This document shows positions 46,535 to 56,880 of a stretch of 64,000 nt of DNA, piece after piece. The stretch lies in contig NZ_JACVEL010000003.1 of assembly GCF_014518315.1 (NCBI RefSeq), positions 328,660-392,659 of the forward strand, given 5' to 3'. How positions within the stretch are numbered: position 1 is the stretch's first letter; each line of letters begins with the position of its first letter. This DNA comes from Taishania pollutisoli (GTDB taxonomy: Bacteria; Bacteroidota; Bacteroidia; Flavobacteriales_D; Crocinitomicaceae). The notes under the pieces were generated by a model. It worked only from the letters and a program-made list of their open reading frames with translations. It was not told the DNA's origin and did not search any database. The position numbers were made by a program, and so were the translations under genes.

Positions 46535-47524
46535 CTATTTAGCCATCCAGATCGGTCCGTTTTTGGACTCAAATTTTGAAATATTACCTTGTTTATACAA
46601 CAATTCCAGTTCTTTTTCGCCTGCTTCGATTGATTTATCAGCCAATTCCGCATATTCCCGGGTAGTCAATGTCGGATAGCTTTCAAACAAGCTTTTCCAG
46701 TCTTTCTTATACGCTACTTTTACTGCTGCGGGATAAATCTTTTTCAGACTTGTTTCGAAATTGGCATACGGACGGAAACCATAGACAAATTCAGATAGAC
46801 CGGAGCCGTCTGTGATGAAAATCGAAGGAAATCCTCTCACTCCCAACTGACGGGCGTAATTCAGGTCTTCCTGGAACAAATCTTTTGCTTTTCCTTCGTA
46901 ATCTTTTTTCAATTGCTCAACATCCAAACCGGTCTTTTTTGCAGCTTGTTCAACGTATTCCCATTTGGTGATGTTTTTCTTCTTGAGAAACAGCAATTCA
47001 CGTAATTCACGCAGGAAGGCGATGGCTTTTTGCTTGTCCTGCAGTTGTGCGGCCTTAAAAGCAATGGAAGGAGGGTAAGAAGAAGGAAGCGGATCTTCCA
47101 GCCATACATCTCCATCAATCGGCATGTTGTAATAGGCACTGACTTCGTCCCAGTGATGAGCCACGTCTGATGGTTTGCTGATTCCTCCGCTGTTGTAACT
47201 CCAGTCGGGTAATAGACCCCCCATCCGGTAGTCAATTTCAATGTCGTTGCCGTACTCCAGTTTCAATCTTCTCAACTGTGGTTCGATACCCCAGCAGGAA
47301 GAACAAATCGGGTCTGTATAATAAATAATCTTGACAGGTTTGTTGTCTGCTTTTACGTGTTGTGGTTGAGCAGCACCTGCTACTCCGGGCATTTCACATG
47401 CTCCTGCCTCCGGGTCACAGATCAGCGGGTTGTTTTTTGTCTCCATTTGTTTTTCTTTTTGTGCCTGACAACCGATTGCGCCAGACAGGATGAATACCGT
47501 AATGATGATTTTTATTGATCTCAT
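46535..47524 (-). CDS. DsbA/FrnE-family lipoprotein or periplasmic thiol protein
   Basis: 329 residues from ATG 47524 (a 37-residue upstream extension in frame is rejected; it crosses the palindrome). A signal (IIITVFILSGAIGCQAQ, lipobox-like SGAIGC) leads to a thioredoxin-fold with an alpha-helical insert. The active site is YYTDPICSSCWGIEP (CxxC). The cis-Pro loop is GVRGFPSIFITDG. An N-terminal cysteine pair (ICDPEAGACEMPG) is unusual. It is divergent from an HxlR regulator with a 16-bp palindrome between, which points to control by that regulator. Confidence 0.88.
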   Translation of the reverse strand: MRSIKIIITVFILSGAIGCQAQKEKQMETKNNPLICDPEAGACEMPGVAGAAQPQHVKADNKPVKIIYYTDPICSSCWGIEPQLRRLKLEYGNDIEIDYRMGGLLPDWSYNSGGISKPSDVAHHWDEVSAYYNMPIDGDVWLEDPLPSSYPPSIAFKAAQLQDKQKAIAFLRELRELLFLKKKNITKWEYVEQAAKKTGLDVEQLKKDYEGKAKDLFQEDLNYARQLGVRGFPSIFITDGSGLSEFVYGFRPYANFETSLKKIYPAAVKVAYKKDWKSLFESYPTLTTREYAELADKSIEAGEKELELLYKQGNISKFESKNGPIWMAK

Positions 47525-47532
47525 GTATTTCG

Positions 47533-47549
47533 TACATTTGTACAAATGT
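47533..47549. promoter_or_regulatory. 16-bp palindrome overlapping a -7 box; candidate HxlR operator
   Basis: ACATTTGTACAAATGT (47534-47549) is a perfect palindrome in the 63-base divergent gap. The plus-strand box TACATTTG (47533-47540) lies within it, so protein binding would block the hxlR promoter and probably the DsbA-like gene promoter as well. Confidence 0.6.
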
Positions 47550-47587
47550 CGGAATGCTTCGTTTAACATGCAATAAGTCAAAAAAAG

Positions 47588-47899
47588 ATGACTACTAAAA
47601 AAATGGAAGAAAATACAGAAACATGCCCGGTACAAGGGTTGCTAAAGTTGTTGTCCGGTAAATGGAAACCGGAAATCTTTCGCTTAGCGGTAAATACCCC
47701 GCTTCGTTTTAATACCTTATTGAAGCAATTGGAAGGAGCAAATAAACAATCGTTGGCAACGGCACTGAAAGAATTGGAAGAATCCGGATTACTGGATAAA
47801 ATTGTCATCCGTGAAAAACCATTGCACATTGAATACAACCTCACGGAAAAAGGAAAATCACTGATTCCCGTTTTAGAACAATTGGAAGGATTGATATAG
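47588..47899 (+). CDS. HxlR family transcriptional regulator
   Basis: 103 residues. A winged-helix HxlR protein: TCPVQGLLKLLSGKWKPEI opens with the conserved Cys and GKW, the recognition helix is in ANKQSLATALKELEESGLL, and the wing is IVIREKPLHIEYNLTEKG. Cys13 is the only cysteine and is in the position used for redox or aldehyde sensing by some HxlR members. It is divergent from a DsbA-like thiol protein, with a palindrome between. Confidence 0.93.
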   Translation: MTTKKMEENTETCPVQGLLKLLSGKWKPEIFRLAVNTPLRFNTLLKQLEGANKQSLATALKELEESGLLDKIVIREKPLHIEYNLTEKGKSLIPVLEQLEGLI

Positions 47900-48045
47900 C
47901 CCCTGACTGAGAAAAACACGACAATTTTTCCGTTTTAACAGTATGGCATAATCATTGAAAATGTAGCAGGACATATAAACAAACACACAAATACAGTGAA
48001 ACAATCCGTTTTACTGACAATTTGTCCATACGATATACAGACAAT

Positions 48046-50481
48046 ATGAATGATTTTTTTGATAAAGCCCTGATACAATTAACAGATGCACTTGAGACAG
48101 ATGCAGAATTTATCCCATTGATCACGGCGGAGGAAGAGGAAACCATGAACAATGCGTCCTACCCTGAAATTTTACCCATTTTACCCCTGCGGAACAATGT
48201 TTTGTTTCCGGGAGTTGTCATTCCCATTACGGTCGGAAGAGACAAAAGCATCAAATTGATCCAGGAAGCAAACAAAGGAAATAAAATCATCGGTGTCGTT
48301 TCTCAAAAAGACCAGGAGGAAGAATCACCGGAATTCAATGATCTGAACACCATCGGTACGGTTGCACAGATCGTGCGCCTGTTGAAAATGCCGGATGGAA
48401 GCTCTACGGTTATCATACAAGGGAAACGTCGTTTCGAATTGGTGGAACCAACTCAAAGCGAACCGTACATCAAAGCAAAAGTAAACTACCTGACGGAGAC
48501 AAAAGTAGATTTCAAATCAAAGGAAATGGAGGTCATGATTACTTCCATTAAGGATTTATCACTTCAGATCATCCAGGAGAGTCCGAATATTCCTTCGGAA
48601 GCTTCTTTTGCCATTAAAAACATTGATTCTCCGTCCTTCCTGATCAATTTCATTTGTTCGAATATGAATGCAGACGTTCCGAAAAAACAAGGAATGCTGA
48701 ATGAACTGGATACTAAAAAGCGGATCATGCTGGTATTAGAGCATCTGAACCTGGAAGTACAGATGCTGCAGATGCGCAATGAAATTCAATCAAAAGTCCG
48801 AAAAGATATGGACCGCCAGCAGCGGGAATACTTCCTGCATCAGCAAATTCGTACCATTCAGGATGAACTTGGAGGAAGTCCGCACGAAATGGATGTGGAA
48901 GAATTACAGGACCGATCCCGGAAAAAGAAGTGGGATGATAAAACGGAGAAACTGTTCTTCAAAGAACTGGACAAACTGAAGCGGATGAACCCGCAAGGGG
49001 CTGAATATACCGTACAATTGAATTACCTGGATTTGTTGCTGGATTTGCCGTGGGGAGTGTACACAAAAGATGTACATGATCTGAAACGTGCGCAAACAAT
49101 CCTGGAACGCGACCATTATGGACTGGCGAAAGTAAAAGAACGCATTTTGGAATACCTTTCCGTGCTTAAACTGAAAGGAAATATGAAAGCACCGATCTTG
49201 TGTTTTTACGGCCCTCCGGGAGTGGGTAAAACATCCCTCGGGAAGTCAATTGCTGAGGCAATGGGCAGAAAATACGTTCGTATGTCACTGGGTGGTGTAC
49301 ATGATGAATCAGAAATTAGAGGACACCGGAAAACGTACATCGGAGCAATGCCGGGAAGAATCGTTCAGAACCTGAAAAAAGCGGAAGCTGCCAATCCGGT
49401 GTTTGTACTGGATGAGGTGGATAAGTTGGGACGCAGCAATCACGGAGATCCGTCTTCGGCGTTGCTGGAGGTACTGGATCCGGAACAAAACAGTTCGTTT
49501 TATGACAATTATGTTGAAACCGAATTCGACCTGTCAAAAGTGATGTTCATTGCGACGGCAAATAGCCTTTCCGAAATCCAGGGGCCGCTGCGTGACCGCA
49601 TGGAGTTGATAGAAGTAAACGGTTATACAATCGAAGAAAAAATCGAAATCGCAAAACGGCATTTATTCCCGAAACAAATCGCAGAACACGGAATTACCAA
49701 AAAAGACATCTCCATTGATAAAAAAGCATTGGAAAGACTGGTAGAGGAATACACCAATGAATCAGGTGTTCGTGGATTGGATAAAATGGTAGCTAAGTTG
49801 GTGCGTAACCGTGCACGTCAGATCGCGATGGAAGAAGCTTACGAAGTAAAAATCTCGGAAGCAGACCTGAAACAAGTATTGGGACCTGGTCGTTCGAAGA
49901 CAAAATACGGGAATAATGATGTTGCCGGAGTTGTCACAGGATTGGCCTGGACAAGTGTAGGAGGAGACATCCTGTTTATCGAGTCTTCCATTACGCAAGG
50001 AAAAGGAAAATTAACCCTGACAGGTAACCTGGGCGATGTGATGAAAGAATCAGCAGTGATTGCCCTGGAATTTTTGAAGGCGCACAGTCACTGGTTGGAT
50101 TTGCAACAAGATGTGTTTGATAATTCGAACGTTCACATTCACGTGCCGGAAGGAGCAACACCAAAGGATGGCCCGAGTGCCGGAATTACGATGTTGACGG
50201 CATTGGCATCTTCATTCACACAACGAAAAGTGAAGAAAAACATAGCCATGACCGGCGAGATTACATTGCGCGGAGAAGTGTTGCCAGTGGGAGGGATCAA
50301 AGAGAAAATCCTGGCAGCGAAACGTGCGAAAATCAAGGAAATTATCCTGTGTGAGAAAAACCGTCAGGATATTGAAGAAATCGAGCAGGAATACCTGAAA
50401 GGATTGACCTTCCATTTTGTAACCGAAATGAAAGAAGTGCTGGATATCGCGCTGACCCAAGAAAAGGCAAAGAAGAATTAA
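48046..50481 (+). CDS. lon: ATP-dependent protease Lon
   Basis: 811 residues. The start is the ATG at 48046; the frame also offers a TTG 24 bases upstream, which is unlikely. Order: LonA N-terminal domain ([20 protein letters not shown]), AAA+ core with Walker [10 protein letters not shown] at about 389 and DEVDKLG Walker B, then the Ser-Lys protease with catalytic Ser711 in [10 protein letters not shown] and a Lys near 754 ([13 protein letters not shown]). It degrades misfolded and regulatory proteins. A GACAATTTGTC near-palindrome precedes the start. Confidence 0.97.
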   Translation: MNDFFDKALIQLTDALETDAEFIPLITAEEEETMNNASYPEILPILPLRNNVLFPGVVIPITVGRDKSIKLIQEANKGNKIIGVVSQKDQEEESPEFNDLNTIGTVAQIVRLLKMPDGSSTVIIQGKRRFELVEPTQSEPYIKAKVNYLTETKVDFKSKEMEVMITSIKDLSLQIIQESPNIPSEASFAIKNIDSPSFLINFICSNMNADVPKKQGMLNELDTKKRIMLVLEHLNLEVQMLQMRNEIQSKVRKDMDRQQREYFLHQQIRTIQDELGGSPHEMDVEELQDRSRKKKWDDKTEKLFFKELDKLKRMNPQGAEYTVQLNYLDLLLDLPWGVYTKDVHDLKRAQTILERDHYGLAKVKERILEYLSVLKLKGNMKAPILCFYGPPGVGKTSLGKSIAEAMGRKYVRMSLGGVHDESEIRGHRKTYIGAMPGRIVQNLKKAEAANPVFVLDEVDKLGRSNHGDPSSALLEVLDPEQNSSFYDNYVETEFDLSKVMFIATANSLSEIQGPLRDRMELIEVNGYTIEEKIEIAKRHLFPKQIAEHGITKKDISIDKKALERLVEEYTNESGVRGLDKMVAKLVRNRARQIAMEEAYEVKISEADLKQVLGPGRSKTKYGNNDVAGVVTGLAWTSVGGDILFIESSITQGKGKLTLTGNLGDVMKESAVIALEFLKAHSHWLDLQQDVFDNSNVHIHVPEGATPKDGPSAGITMLTALASSFTQRKVKKNIAMTGEITLRGEVLPVGGIKEKILAAKRAKIKEIILCEKNRQDIEEIEQEYLKGLTFHFVTEMKEVLDIALTQEKAKKN

Positions 50482-50511
50482 GTGTTTTAGTACTGAAAAT
50501 AAATAGTTTCT

Positions 50512-50519
50512 TATTTTTG
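50512..50519 (+). promoter_or_regulatory. -7 promoter box of the alpha/beta hydrolase gene
   Basis: TATTTTTG, 24 bases before the ATG at 50544. Confidence 0.6.
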
Positions 50520-50543
50520 AGGTCAACTAATTGAAAGACACCT

Positions 50544-51248
50544 ATGATAACTGATTCGGAGAAGAAAGATTTGATACTCCTGCATGGTGCACTTGGATCA
50601 CGGATTCAGTTTGAAGCGCTTGCACGGTTGCTAAGTGCTGAATTTAATTGTCATTTGCTGGACTTTGATGGTCATGGTTCCGGAGCGCATGTTTCTGAAA
50701 TTTCGATAGAGTTGTGTAGCAACAACCTGATTGATTTTGTTCATCAACATCAGCTTGAAAAACCACTGGTATTTGGCTATTCAATGGGAGGGTATGTTGC
50801 GTTGTATGCGGAGGCGAAAAATCCGGGATTATTGCATTCAATTGTCACATTGGGAACAAAATTTGATTGGTCAGTAGAAATTGCAGAACATGAAATTACG
50901 TTGTTAAATCCTGAAAAAATAGAAGAAAAACTCCCAAAGTTTGCAGCTTATTTAGCAACAGTTCATGCACCCAAAGATTGGAAAAATGTTATGATACAAA
51001 CGCATGGATTGATGCGAAGATTAGGACGAAATCCGCTGCTGACGAATGAACATTTTCAATCCATCAACATTCCGGTTACACTGTGCTTAGGAAGCAAGGA
51101 TAATATGGTCACACAAGAGGAGACAGAAAAAGTTCGTGCACAGATAAAAACAGCTCAATTCCGATTACTGGATGGCATTCCTCATCCCATTCAGATGATT
51201 GACAGCAACGAACTTAGCAGATTGATTATAGCAGAATTGCGATCTTAA
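50544..51248 (+). CDS. Alpha/beta hydrolase
   Basis: 234 residues. The nucleophile elbow is VFGYSMGGYVALYA (GxSxG with Ser at about residue 82), the oxyanion region is LILLHGALGSR and the Asp/His pair lies in CLGSKDNMVT and GIPHPIQMID. The lid region is short. Substrate unknown; the group includes MenH-like and esterase enzymes, and no menaquinone genes are adjacent. It has its own promoter. Confidence 0.85.
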   Translation: MITDSEKKDLILLHGALGSRIQFEALARLLSAEFNCHLLDFDGHGSGAHVSEISIELCSNNLIDFVHQHQLEKPLVFGYSMGGYVALYAEAKNPGLLHSIVTLGTKFDWSVEIAEHEITLLNPEKIEEKLPKFAAYLATVHAPKDWKNVMIQTHGLMRRLGRNPLLTNEHFQSINIPVTLCLGSKDNMVTQEETEKVRAQIKTAQFRLLDGIPHPIQMIDSNELSRLIIAELRS

Positions 51249-51330
51249 ATTTCCCGGATCGTCGTTGTCTTGAAACATAACAGAGTAGATTTTATAGGAT
51301 GCATCTTCATGGAAATAGACCTAAATGGTG

Positions 51331-51338
51331 TATCTTTG
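51331..51338 (+). promoter_or_regulatory. -7 promoter box of mtnA
   Basis: TATCTTTG, 22 bases before the mtnA ATG; supports start at 51361 rather than the upstream 51325. Confidence 0.65.
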
Positions 51339-51360
51339 CAGTGCAAAAAACAGTCAAAAA

Positions 51361-52443
51361 ATGAGCAAATTCAGAACCATTTGGACCACCGAAGACCGTT
51401 ATGTGGAAGTAATTGACCAGAAAATTCTTCCGCATGAGTTAATCACCCGAAAATTGCTGACGTACAAAGATGCGGAAACAGCAATTAAAGACATGACGGT
51501 AAGAGGAGCGCCATTGATCGGGGCAACGGCTGCCTATGGAATCTATTTAGCAGTGCGGGAACTGGTGGAAAAACAACTGGACGGTTCATTTCTGGATGCA
51601 GCTTTTTCAGACTTGCGGGCTTCTCGTCCGACAGCGGTGAATTTGTTTTGGGCACTGGATAAGATGCGCGATGCGCTGGACAATTCCGAAGGTGATTTTC
51701 TGCAGACAGCATGGGATACAGCAAATCAGATTGTGGAAGATGACGTGGAAACCTGCCGCATGATCGGTGTGCACGGATTGCCGTTCATCGAGGAAATTTC
51801 CAAGCGAAAAAAAGGAGATGTGGTCAATATTCTGACACATTGCAATGCAGGCATGTTAGGATGCATTGAATGGGGGACGATTACTTCACCGATTTACCAG
51901 GCAATTGAAAAGGGAATCAAGGTACATGTTTGGGTAGACGAAACACGTCCGCGCAACCAGGGTAGTAATCTGACATGCTACGAATTAACCCGCCACAATG
52001 TTCCGCACACATTGATTGTTGACAATGCCGGCGGACATTTGATGCAGCATGGTTTTGTAGACATGGTGATTGTCGGAACAGACCGAACAACGCGAAACGG
52101 AGATGTTGCCAACAAGATCGGGACGTACTTGAAGGCATTGGCAGCCAACGATAACAACATTCCGTTTTATGTGGCATTGCCATCTACAACATTGGATATG
52201 ACCATTGAAAACGGGTTTGATATTCCGATTGAAGAACGCAACCAGGATGAGGTGCGCTACATGATTGGAAAACAAGCCAACGGAGAAATCGGATCTGTAT
52301 TGATCTGCCCGGAGACAACGCAGGCAAGCAATTACGGATTTGATGTTACTCCGGCACGTCTGGTAACGAAAATCATTACCGAACGCGGTGTGTGCAATGC
52401 TTCAGAAGAAGGATTACTGGAATTGTTCCCGGAGTACAAATAA
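51361..52443 (+). CDS. mtnA: S-methyl-5-thioribose-1-phosphate isomerase
   Basis: 360 residues. It isomerises MTR-1-P in the methionine salvage pathway. Family marks: TVRGAPLIGATAAYG, LRASRPTAVNLFWALD, ILTHCNAGML (catalytic Cys), GTDRTTRNGDVANKIGTY (catalytic Asp) and IPIEERNQDEV. Related eIF2B-like proteins lack this set. The ATG at 51361 is chosen since the -7 box lies inside the longer frame. Other mtn genes are not in the window. Confidence 0.94.
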   Translation: MSKFRTIWTTEDRYVEVIDQKILPHELITRKLLTYKDAETAIKDMTVRGAPLIGATAAYGIYLAVRELVEKQLDGSFLDAAFSDLRASRPTAVNLFWALDKMRDALDNSEGDFLQTAWDTANQIVEDDVETCRMIGVHGLPFIEEISKRKKGDVVNILTHCNAGMLGCIEWGTITSPIYQAIEKGIKVHVWVDETRPRNQGSNLTCYELTRHNVPHTLIVDNAGGHLMQHGFVDMVIVGTDRTTRNGDVANKIGTYLKALAANDNNIPFYVALPSTTLDMTIENGFDIPIEERNQDEVRYMIGKQANGEIGSVLICPETTQASNYGFDVTPARLVTKIITERGVCNASEEGLLELFPEYK

Positions 52444-52595
52444 ATTTCGTAACTTAGATAGAAAGTTAGAAGGATATGAGACTAAAAGCAGTTCTGAGCC
52501 CTTAGACAGCTGTGTTTTATGAAATCCGGACACCTGATTTATATTGTATATCTCCATATAAATAGAAGAAATACAGAATATATTCAATCTGAAGA

Positions 52596-53408
52596 ATGAG
52601 AATTTACTTATCAGCATGTTTTATTTTTATGTTCTGTGTTTTCGGTCAGACGCAGGAACACAATAAACAAATGAATAACACATTAAAACAACAAAAAATG
52701 AAAATAGAAGTTTGGAGCGACATTATGTGCCCGTTTTGTTACATTGGGAAACGCAATTACGAAGCGGCTCTTGCACAATTTAAGGATGCAGAACACATTG
52801 AACTGGTTTGGAAAAGCTTTCAGCTGGATCCGACCGTTCCGCAGGGGAAGATTGAACAGAGTACATATGAATACCTGGCAGCACGAAAAGGGTGGAGTAT
52901 GGAGCAATGTAAGGAAATCCATGCATCGGTAACACAGACCGCTAAAGTGGCAGGATTGACGTATAATTTTGATAATGCAAAGGTTGCCAATTCATTCAAT
53001 GCGCATCGGATTATTCAACTGGCGAAGACAAAAGGATGGGGTGATCAGGCGGAAGAACAATTTTTCAAAGCGTATTTTACAGACGGAAAAGATCTGAATG
53101 ATCAAAAAGACCTGTTGGAAATTGCTGCTTTAATTGGTTTAACGGAAGCAGAAGTAGAAACAGCATTAACAGATCCGACTTATGAAGATGCTGTTAAAGC
53201 AGATATTCGTGAGGCTGGACAGTTAGGGATTCAAGGAGTTCCATTCTTTGTAATGAACCGTAAGTATGCTGTCTCGGGCGCTCAGGCACCGGACGTGTTT
53301 TTACAGACAATTGAAAAAGCATTTGAAGAGTGGAGAAAGGACAATCCGGAAAGCCCGTTCCAGGTGATTGAAGGGAAAGTATGTACTCCGGACGGAACAT
53401 GTAATTAA
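52596..53408 (+). CDS. DsbA/FrnE-family oxidoreductase with signal-like N-terminus
   Basis: 270 residues from ATG 52596. The catalytic part, from MKIEVWSDIMCPFCYIGKR, is a thioredoxin-fold protein with CPFC redox motif and a helical insert; GIQGVPFFVMNRKYAVSGAQ is the FrnE cis-Pro region. FrnE-type proteins normally begin at that MKIEVW Met (here 52698). The upstream 34 codons encode a hydrophobic signal peptide (YLSACFIFMFCVFGQTQ), so the protein may be exported. A clean terminator follows. Confidence 0.87.
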   Translation: MRIYLSACFIFMFCVFGQTQEHNKQMNNTLKQQKMKIEVWSDIMCPFCYIGKRNYEAALAQFKDAEHIELVWKSFQLDPTVPQGKIEQSTYEYLAARKGWSMEQCKEIHASVTQTAKVAGLTYNFDNAKVANSFNAHRIIQLAKTKGWGDQAEEQFFKAYFTDGKDLNDQKDLLEIAALIGLTEAEVETALTDPTYEDAVKADIREAGQLGIQGVPFFVMNRKYAVSGAQAPDVFLQTIEKAFEEWRKDNPESPFQVIEGKVCTPDGTCN

Positions 53409-53422
53409 TAGATAAAACAAAA

Positions 53423-53442
53423 ACCGCATCAGTCGATGCGGT
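53423..53442 (+). terminator. Intrinsic terminator
   Basis: ACCGCATC and GATGCGGT form a perfect 8-bp stem with loop AGTC, followed by TTTTTG. Confidence 0.85.
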
Positions 53443-53459
53443 TTTTTGTTGTTAACGAG

Positions 53460-53987
53460 CTACTTGGTTGTCTTACTTCCAAGTTCTTTCCCCAATTTTT
53501 CGTATTCAATATCATTCGGTTCCCACAACTCAATCTTGTTACCTTCAACATCCAGGATGTGGACGAACTTCCCGTAATCATACGTTTCAATCTTATCCAA
53601 TACCGTTACACCACTATTTTCTAATTCTTTTACGAGTACTTCCAGATCATCTACCCGGTAATTGATCATGAATTCTTTTTCAGAAGGTTCAAAATACTTT
53701 GTATTTTCATTGAACGGACTCCATTGAGTATGTCCTTTTTTGGATGGATCTGCTCCCTGGTACCATTCAAATACAGATCCGTACGGATTGGTGTTCAACC
53801 CCAGGTTTTGTGCATACCATTCCCTTACTTTTTCGGGGTCTTTACACTTAAAAAAGATACCGCCGATACCTGTTACTTTTTTCATATTGCTTGTTTCGTT
53901 GAGATGTTCGTTTGTTAATACTGACTTAAATGCAAAACCTGAAAAGAAGGATGTTGCAATGACGATCGTGAATACAGTCGTTTTCAT
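53460..53987 (-). CDS. VOC family (glyoxalase/dioxygenase-like) protein with N-terminal signal
   Basis: 175 residues. Residues 35 on (MKKVTGIGGIFFKCKDPEKV) are one VOC module with WYAQNLGLN, and a closing VHILDVEGNKIELWEP block typical of the family. The first 34 residues (VFTIVIATSFFSGFAF) are hydrophobic and look like a signal peptide. An internal start at 53885 (the family's usual beginning) is an alternative. Function unknown; the VOC fold includes glyoxalases and dioxygenases. It is convergent with the FrnE-like gene and ends in a terminator-protected gap. Confidence 0.83.
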   Translation of the reverse strand: MKTTVFTIVIATSFFSGFAFKSVLTNEHLNETSNMKKVTGIGGIFFKCKDPEKVREWYAQNLGLNTNPYGSVFEWYQGADPSKKGHTQWSPFNENTKYFEPSEKEFMINYRVDDLEVLVKELENSGVTVLDKIETYDYGKFVHILDVEGNKIELWEPNDIEYEKLGKELGSKTTK

Positions 53988-54168
53988 ACAGACAAAAGAT
54001 TAAGGTTATTACTTGACTCCCGGCTTGTCCGATGATCCGGGACAGACACAAATATAGGATAAATTCAATAGGTGAATTTGGAGAAGAACTAAAAGTTGTT
54101 CAGTGGTGTATGCGCTCATCGAATGCAGTCGGTTGTTGCATCGAATAAATCTACTGATCCGTTACAGA

Positions 54169-56805
54169 TCACATTTTCCCTGCTACTACAAACGCTTTTT
54201 TAGAAACAAACTCACTTCCTCCATTGATATTAAATGCTTCCATCAGTAGCACATACGTCCCGATTGTTGCTTTCTGTCCGTCTTCCCGGATTCCATCCCA
54301 GACGATGGTTCCGGTCAACCCAAGGAGTTCATTTTGAGAAATGGTTTTGACAATGCGCCCCCTGTCGTCATAAACCTGAATGGTGGCAAGCATTCCGGGA
54401 GTATTCATCTGGTAATTGATTTGCAACACATCTTCAAACCCGTCATTGTCAGGTGAAATAGTTTCACTCGACAAGCTAACTTCTCCGTTATAAAGAGCAG
54501 GATAATACTGCGAATTTTTTCCTCCCGGTGTAGCAAAACCAATCGCTTCCGCGGCTGTATGCCAGTTGTTGGATGCTTGCGTTGGAAGATTGGGATCCAT
54601 GCGTTCCAGTGAACGACCATCTTTGCTGTCCAATAGTTTGAAGTGCCATTTAGAAGAATAAATCAATTGGTCCATGATGACATCAATCGTGTCAATGAAC
54701 ACAAATTTTTCAAACATCACAATCACACTACCAGTATCGTTTGACAAGGTTGGGAGTGTCAATTGATAGAATTTACCTAAGGTTGTTGCCGGGTAATTGT
54801 TAATCACAAAATTAGAGTCGGCACCAATGACAACATAATCATCCGGGTAGAGTAAATAGTTGGAAGAAATAAGTTTGTGATCTGAAATTACGCCATTATT
54901 GAACCGCGCGATTTTCCATCCCTTCAGGTCGATAATTTTATTCGATTTATTGTACAATTCTACCCAGTCGCTGCCACCAGTGTATTGATCAAATAATACT
55001 TCATTGATGACAATATCGCCACTATCTGCTTCTGCAGGAAGTAAAAACTGACCTGTCGGATTACCGAAATTTCCCCAGCAATCCTGTACGCCGTTAATGC
55101 TAATTGTATACAACTGGCTTGCGGGGATAGTTTCAGCAAACTGAATGGTAAATGAAACAGGATAGGCAGCCAGGATTGTTCTGCCGGTTTCTGTTAAAGA
55201 AGGTGTGGTACTGATTACCGCGGTGCTCAATGCAGTTGAGTCGACCGGCTTGTTAAAGGTAACCTGCACTTGATTGGGGGCATTTACAGCAGTGGTATAA
55301 ATGAAGGGGGCTTGCAAATCCGGATCGGTATTGTACACGGAATTTTGTGAACCGGGTGTACCTCCCGCAGCAGCCACGGAAGCCTGCCAGTTAGATGCCT
55401 GTGAACAGGGAGCCAGCGGATTGATCCGCTCAATGGTCCAGCCACCGTCTTTTTTTGCCGGATCCTGGTACCAGTCCAGGGTGTAGGAAATTTTATCCAA
55501 TTGTACATTCGTATTGTCCGTAATGACAATGTCATCCGAAGAATTGTTGAGGCTGGGAAAGCTTGTCACACCAACAGATCCGGGAAATTCAGGAACAGAT
55601 GAAGTTGGGCACAACACCAGGTATTCACCGGGAAGCAACCAGCCTGTCTGAATCGTTCCGAAGGTCGCATTATCGCCCAATTTCCATCCGGAAACATTCA
55701 ACACTTTATTGCTGACGTTGTAAATTTCTACAAATTCTGCTTCGGGTAAACCGATAACAGGAGAAGGGTCGGCCATGAATTCATTGATGATGACATCTCC
55801 CGGAACAGGAACTTCAGCGACCAGGTACGTTACATTCAACGACTGAGAAGCGGATGCGTTTCCATTCACATCTTCAATTCCGGAACTGGTCAGGGTATAT
55901 GTGTTTCCGTTAATCAGGGGACTTGTCAACTGCAGGTGCACCAATGCAGGATTAACTCCGTCAAGCGTTGCGGTTGAAATACTGTTAACCGGAACCAGGT
56001 CGTAATTGTTGACGTCCTCAGCAGTGGCAGGAGTAACGGCTTCGGAAAATGTTACATCCAATTGTGTATCATTGACAATCTGAAGAGAAATCATCGTCGG
56101 AGGATCTGTGTCAACGACTTCATCCCCTGCGTAGATGTTGTCGAGGTAAAAACGGGTAATATTTCCCGATGTATAGGTATTCAAATATCCGAAATGTGTT
56201 CCTGAAGGAATGGTAACTTCTGAACCTGTGGCCGCGAGGCTATAATTTACTCCCCCTGCAAAATCAATAGATAAAGACCAGTTCCCGGCATTGTCCCGGA
56301 TTACTTTTACACCTATTTGGAACGCTGCTGCGATTGTTCCGTCTGCGGATGCACATATTTGTGTTGTCACCCCCCCATTTCGTTGCATTAATCGCACAGC
56401 ATCTGTTGAAAGTGCTTCTCCCAACTGAAGATAGATTCCATCCGGATCGGTGGTGAGATCTGCTGACTGAGATGTGAGGTAAATTCTCCCGAAATTACTG
56501 GACGATCCTGCAAAATTTTGACGCACCCAGCAACTCCATTCTTTTCCGTTGAAATTTGTAAGGTTATGGGGTGTGGAAAGATATGATGTTCCCGCTACCG
56601 ACGCATTCAACTGTAATTGCTGCGTTGCATTGATTGTGTAATCTGCCGTTGTCCCGTTCCAGGAAGGATTTGCCGTAAAGTCTCCGTCAGAAAAATCATC
56701 GGAAAACTGAGCATGACCGGTAAGCGTTAATAACATGGAAAAAATCACACCAATAATCCTTTTTGGAAGCGTATTTAACACATTGTTATTTTTAGTAAAA
56801 TTCAT
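54169..56805 (-). CDS. Large secreted protein with two lamin-tail domains and C-terminal sorting tail
   Basis: 878 residues with a signal peptide (IIGVIFSMLLTLTGHAQ). The N-terminal 220 residues are a lectin-like beta-sandwich (FGRIYLTSQSADLTTDPDGI). Then a SwmB-like Ig domain (LDVTFSEAVTPATAEDVNNY), lamin-tail domain 1 (VIINEFMADPSP ... LNVSGWKLGD), another Ig domain, and lamin-tail domain 2 (IVINEVLFDQYTGGSDWVELYN). The last ~90 residues (ISPDNDGFEDVLQINY ... GTIVWDGIREDGQKA) are a FlgD-like/T9SS C-terminal tail. Probably surface-exposed; the target is unknown. Confidence 0.9.
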   Translation of the reverse strand: MNFTKNNNVLNTLPKRIIGVIFSMLLTLTGHAQFSDDFSDGDFTANPSWNGTTADYTINATQQLQLNASVAGTSYLSTPHNLTNFNGKEWSCWVRQNFAGSSSNFGRIYLTSQSADLTTDPDGIYLQLGEALSTDAVRLMQRNGGVTTQICASADGTIAAAFQIGVKVIRDNAGNWSLSIDFAGGVNYSLAATGSEVTIPSGTHFGYLNTYTSGNITRFYLDNIYAGDEVVDTDPPTMISLQIVNDTQLDVTFSEAVTPATAEDVNNYDLVPVNSISTATLDGVNPALVHLQLTSPLINGNTYTLTSSGIEDVNGNASASQSLNVTYLVAEVPVPGDVIINEFMADPSPVIGLPEAEFVEIYNVSNKVLNVSGWKLGDNATFGTIQTGWLLPGEYLVLCPTSSVPEFPGSVGVTSFPSLNNSSDDIVITDNTNVQLDKISYTLDWYQDPAKKDGGWTIERINPLAPCSQASNWQASVAAAGGTPGSQNSVYNTDPDLQAPFIYTTAVNAPNQVQVTFNKPVDSTALSTAVISTTPSLTETGRTILAAYPVSFTIQFAETIPASQLYTISINGVQDCWGNFGNPTGQFLLPAEADSGDIVINEVLFDQYTGGSDWVELYNKSNKIIDLKGWKIARFNNGVISDHKLISSNYLLYPDDYVVIGADSNFVINNYPATTLGKFYQLTLPTLSNDTGSVIVMFEKFVFIDTIDVIMDQLIYSSKWHFKLLDSKDGRSLERMDPNLPTQASNNWHTAAEAIGFATPGGKNSQYYPALYNGEVSLSSETISPDNDGFEDVLQINYQMNTPGMLATIQVYDDRGRIVKTISQNELLGLTGTIVWDGIREDGQKATIGTYVLLMEAFNINGGSEFVSKKAFVVAGKM

Positions 56806-56880
56806 TCAGGTGTAGTAACAATTATTCTTGCTAAAATAGTAAATTCGCTGGATATTACACATATTCAAAATTTTGTCGTC

